Origin: Ganoderma boninense | Lineage: Eukaryota; Basidiomycota; Agaricomycetes; Polyporales; Polyporaceae | Direction: 5' to 3' | Length of the DNA: 64,000 bases | Assembly: GCA_002900995.3 (NCBI GenBank) | Contig: CM035308.1 | Coordinates: 682,001 to 746,000 of the forward strand | Shown: positions 59,865 to 64,000 of the stretch, piece after piece | Layout: every line of letters starts with the position of its first letter | Numbering within the stretch: the first letter of the stretch is position 1 | Notes under the pieces: generated by a model | Database searches by the model: none | Seen by the model: only the letters and a program-made list of their open reading frames with translations | What the model was told of the DNA's origin: nothing | Made by a program: the position numbers and the translations under genes

Positions 59865-61534
59865 ATGGCTCGCGAGATCGTAATCCGAGAGGCGAAGTAA
59901 GTGACTTAGCGTTCAATATCGTCATGTCTGCTGGCGACTCATATTCAGTAGCTTTGCAGGGAACCTGATGACAGCATGCGGAGCAGGTGTGTCGATCGCG
60001 TGCTCTTGAGTCGCACGCCCTTCTAAGCCTCATGTTCGCCACTGGCAGCATTGATCGTTTATGACTATGTCCTTACGATTCAACGGGAGTCGCGGTGCTT
60101 TTGGCGGCGCAAGATGGGTGTCCCTGCACTCCTGTTCTTCGCAAACCGCTATCTGGCTCTGTTCTACTATGTTGGGCTCGGAATGGCGTATTTTCGGTGC
60201 CAGTCATTTCCCCTGTCCCGGGTGAGTTGAAATCCTGAGTGCTGCTGTAATTTCTGGTCTAATCGAATGCTACAGGAGTGAGTTGGCACTGTCCTTCGTC
60301 ATACGTTGAAACCTTACATAGAGGCAGCTGTCGCACACAGTTCTACATCGACATAGCCACGAGATACCTGCAGTACCTTCCATGGGCAGGTTTGGCGACA
60401 TTTGTTACATTGAAATATCGCCCAATGCTAATGGCCTGTCGGTGCAGTTTTTTCAGCGATGCGTGTGTATGCACTATCTCGAAAGAATTGGTTTTGGAGC
60501 GCATTCACGTTTCTATTGTCGATCCTTCCTATGCCATTCGACTACTACGTGAGCCACTAAATGTTTTTTCAATAATCCGAGCTCCGTGAACTAACCCTCC
60601 ACGAAACAGGCAGATTTTCATAATGTGTCCTTCGATGGAAAGCTGGTTTTCGGTTGTAGGTCATGGGTATTGTCACCGTCCATGGGAGTTATGTAAGTGG
60701 CAGCTTGACCCTAGAGCGAATGAGTGTTGATCTCTAGCCTTAGCGGTCAGTCCTTTCGTATTGTGTCCGCTAACATCCTGCCCATCCGAATCCGTCGTCG
60801 ACAGATATGCCGTTATCCGTGGAGGTCAGATCATTGCTGACGCAGGTTGTCATTGGAGTACATGGAAGGCAACCTCGCATGCCCGACACCTTGAGCGATC
60901 TACATCCTGGAGTCTGGCGGCGATCATGTTCAGGAATGGTGAGTATCATATGCTTCAGTTTGTATGTGCTGCACGCTAACAAAAGTTACAGGCGCGCTGT
61001 ACTTTATGTAAGTTGTTTGGATGGACCATCCCATACCCGTGTTGACTAGCTACAGCGTGCTGCTCACAATGAATACCCTGCATATCATATTCACTTTCCT
61101 GCCGGTGAGCTGCCCGAACTGGCACCCAGGGAATACTTGTCGGGCACTGACTGCGTGCGAGCAGACTTCGTTCCTCCACAGTTCGTTGCTGAATGCATCA
61201 TATGTGACCAAGCTCTCTGAGCCGTGAGTAGCACTGGCCGTGTCGCCCCTTCTCAGACACTCAATCTGTCGTCCTATGCTGACATGAGTACGTCAGGATC
61301 ACAACAGTTCTCATATCACGGTTTATGCTTGATCTCCATCAGAGTAACGTAGAACTCGAAACCGCTCGCCCAGATGACTTGTATGGAACGACCCAGTTTA
61401 TGAGCTCTCTTGGCGGCAGGCCTCAGAGTTCTTCGAGTCGTGCGGCGGGACCTGTCCTGAGTGGAGTAGTAGAGACTGCGAGTGAAGAGTCACCGGCACC
61501 GCGGTGGTCCGAAATCAGTTCGGCAATGTTCTAG
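59865..61534 (+). CDS. DUF6533-family seven-helix membrane protein, unique copy right of the element
   Basis: The ATG at 59,865 gives MAREIVIREAK, then SFAGNLMTACGA and the core YDYVLTIQRESRCFWRRK with ALLFFANRYLALFYY. Further exons carry IDIATRYLQYLPWA, SAMRVYALSRKNW, MPFDYY, IRGGQIIADAG, VLLTMNTLHIIFTFLP, KLSEP and ISRFMLDLHQSN. Seven hydrophobic segments are expected. The tail is Ser-rich and acidic and ends SSAMF at 61,534. It is the most divergent member in the window: it has an extra MA before YF in helix 2 and a changed loop (HWSTWKATSHARHLERS). Each exon is flanked by plausible GT-AG introns, so the gene looks intact. Function unknown. Confidence 0.78.
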
Positions 61535-63646
61535 TAGTAGTGACATTGAGTTAGGATGAATGGTAGACATGTGGTACATAAAGATACATATCGTAAATGC
61601 CGATACGTTCCAATAGAAATGCACGGTAGCCGCAACTTTCTACCTGGCGACTTGGCAGGGTCGAGGGAGCCTGGGACAAGGCCGCGGGACGTTGTCGTCG
61701 CAAGCGCCCTGCATGTTTGTCTCTATTTTGCGACGGCCTCTGAATGTAACAAGGACAAACAGAGACGCCGTGGCGGAAGGCGCCTCTGCTCCCACTCGAG
61801 AGTGGACCACTTCTCTGCATGTTCTGTGTTTTCGATTTCTGCATCCAGCAAACTATTCCTATTCGTTCAGATGTCCGAGAAATACCCCATTTCCCACTTC
61901 CAAGTTCTATCACAACGACCGCCGGCGCTCAAGAATTATCTCCTCGGACCCCATCCATTAAGACCGTGGAAGAAGGCATGTAGCTTCTTGCTGTAGTCGA
62001 AGGCGGAGAGTGTTCCACAGACTGGGCTACAGGGGTTTACTTCGTCCGTACGTCTATAAACCACGTCGCCGCGCCTTCGTCGAAATGTCCTGATTACCTG
62101 TGGTAGTCTGTTCAGGTTCTATTTGATGCAAGTCTGTTAGTTATAAAGACTCAGACCGATATCCACCCGCATTCCTCATGGACAGAACTTAATGCCACGC
62201 TGGGGGCATGTGGTGGTCGATGAGTCCACCGTACCGGGGTACGTTGAGCTTCATTTCATGCGCAGTTGAGTTTTCCGGTCCGCGGGTCCATGTTCCAGGC
62301 TGTCAGGCCGTCCGATATGTCCATCGACTGCCATTGAAAGCACAAGGGCCCCTGACATACGGTTCCTCACGTTCCTGCTATCTTTGGATTGTGCGGGACT
62401 GAACATTCGAACCGTAACCAGGTATTGGACCCCGTTCGCGCCCTTGGGTTGCTTGTTTCGCACTGGGAAGATCTTTGGCCCTCTTCGCAAGATTTTAAGA
62501 TTGTCTCTAACTCGTAAGTCAACTGCCATGATGGCCTTGTCAGATCGCACTGACGTTGGTCTCGAGTGCTCCGTCCGCGATAGGAGAGCTGCTGTGGTGT
62601 ATTAGAACAAACACACCATTACTGCTCCCCTCCGGATCTGCAATTATGCTCCGCGAACTCCGCTAAGAAGCAGTCTTGTTCGGCATGGAACAAGCTTTTT
62701 CTCGGATGTCAGGCCCAGGTCCGACCTTGGGTAGTAACGGTAAGTGCATGCATATATGCTCTCTCAACGCCACGTTTAATCTTCTTGAACCTTATTAGCA
62801 TCACATTCAAAGTCGAGGTCACCCGACGGCTACTGGGGGAAAAAACTTACTATTCGAGTGTGTGGACAAGTGCCGAGAGCGATCCGCCTTGTTGTAGGTG
62901 TACGAACCGCTTTCTGTCACCTAAACATAGGCCAGCTGACGAACACGCGTGGTGTTCTCTCGACCGGTTCCGCCACAGGCTGGATACTTGATAACTACCT
63001 CGTCGAGACTGCGGCGGACTTAACGAGATGACTGCATCTGAGTGCAATGTCACACTGCATAAACACAGCCTGTGAGCATCTCCCACCATCCAAAATGGAA
63101 GCCGATGGCATGCGGAACCCAACTTTTTGTCCCAGATTTCCCGTCCCGACTGCTGCGATCATCCAGCCGTTGGTCATTGATGTCTGTAAATGGGCCTTAT
63201 GTCCTCCAGCTATGTGACGTGTCTCGTCAGCTGAGTTTTCTCGTATAGTAACTCTACCCGCCTCTCCAAGCGCGGCTCCCACCGTCTTCTCGAAACTCCA
63301 CAAGACGTCGTACGGCTTTAGTTCCTGTGGCGCAATCGCGAGTGTGTGGATGCATGTATGGGTGCTTCCCTGAGCGCGTCGCCCATGGAGTAACAAGCCG
63401 CAAAACAGGGCATGTTGTCGTGAGCTGCCCCTTTGACTATTACGCTTCCTTGCCCTGAAAGATGTCGGCGTGGATCCCACAGCGAGTCCAAGGCGCGCCT
63501 TGAGCGGCATTTTGCCCGACACCACCGGTAGTGTCTATCGGACACTAGTTTCCAACTGCTGCTAGTAGTCGCGCGCGCGCACATAAGGCGTCTCGCTCGA
63601 CGATGATAAAGTACGGCGAGCCTCCCGAGGAGTGCTCCAGCACATC
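61535..63646. other. 2.1 kb with no recognisable gene
   Basis: Short frames occur on both strands without motif support. The last 300 bases are the presumptive promoter of the P450 gene; I see no clear TATA box. Confidence 0.45.
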
Positions 63647-64000
63647 ATGTCAATCCTTTCCCCATCTGTCCTCACCCTCGCCGCTCCGGCTTTGTTCGTC
63701 GTCGGGGTCATCTGGTATATCCAGGCGCGCGGCCACTGGAGAGCCAGGACGAGAGGCAGACCGCTACCCCCTGGGCCTAAGGCTCTACCTCTCGTCGGCA
63801 ACCTGCTCGACATGCCCAAGACCGCACCATGGATCGGATACCGGGACCTGTGTGCGAAATATGGTGCGTGCGGCACTCGCTAGGACCGTTAGTAGACGAT
63901 TATTCACCTCCGATTTGACAGGCGATATCCTGTACTTCTGCACACTGGGCCAGTCGATGGTTATCCTCGGCAACCCTCGGCTGGCGTTCGAGTTTCTAGA
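63647..64000 (+). CDS. Cytochrome P450, N-terminal part (runs off the window)
   Basis: The ATG at 63,647 opens a membrane anchor (VLTLAAPALFVVGVIWYI), then a basic stretch and the proline-rich hinge PLPPGPKALPLVGNLLDM, the classic start of microsomal P450s. An intron at 63,864-63,921 joins CAKYG to DILYFCTLGQSMVILGNP, the beta-1 sheet region. The heme-binding cysteine and the I-helix lie beyond the window edge, so activity and subfamily cannot be judged. P450s of this type in wood-decay fungi oxidise terpenoids, sterols or aromatic compounds; the substrate here is unknown. Confidence 0.9.

Overview
The window is nuclear DNA of a filamentous basidiomycete. Genes are broken by many 50-65 bp GT-AG introns, coding parts are GC-rich, intergenic parts contain pyrimidine-rich leaders and TATA boxes, and the gene families are typical of wood-decay Agaricomycetes (DUF6533 seven-helix proteins, a polyporopepsin-type aspartic protease, GH15-CBM20 glucoamylase, F-box proteins, a P450). 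I infer a polypore-like fungus. I cannot name the species.

Layout: a DUF5745-like gene (0.9-2.0 kb); a GC-rich stretch with no recognisable gene (2.1-7.5 kb); a CreA/Mig1 carbon-catabolite repressor (7.6-9.9 kb). A 17 kb block follows (10.7-27.8 kb): three DUF6533 genes, dynactin p62, a two-helix membrane protein and the start of a glucoamylase. It ends at exactly 100 N (27,827-27,926). Immediately after the gap the same block starts again at the base matching about 10,719 and repeats in the same order (27.9-44.7 kb), then runs on into the rest of the glucoamylase and new sequence. The sequence next to the gap on both sides is full of single-base indels. The simplest reading is that two overlapping contigs, probably the two haplotypes of a dikaryon, were laid end to end. 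The real locus would then carry each gene once.

To the right lie an F-box gene on the minus strand (46.3-48.2 kb), an F-box-like protein that appears to run into an eight-blade WD40 domain (49.4-51.8 kb), two more DUF6533 genes (53.1-54.7 and 59.9-61.5 kb), a secreted aspartic protease (56.4-57.9 kb), a 547 bp non-autonomous inverted-repeat element (58.4-58.9 kb) and the 5' end of a cytochrome P450 (63.6 kb to the edge).

The most interesting signal is inside the duplicated block. The two copies are nearly identical at DUF6533-1, most of p62 and the membrane protein. Between about 14.8 and 22.0 kb (31.9 and 38.9 kb in the other copy), however, they fall to roughly 70-80 percent identity by eye, with sharp edges in the 3' end of DUF6533-1 and in intron 2 of p62. 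If the copies are alleles, two seven-helix receptor-like genes sit in a hyperdivergent, possibly balanced, segment. Degraded p62 fragments between DUF6533-1 and -2 suggest older rearrangement of the same unit.

Many genes carry single-base homopolymer indels (DUF5745, CreA, glucoamylase, both F-box genes). I treat these as probable consensus errors rather than true pseudogenes.
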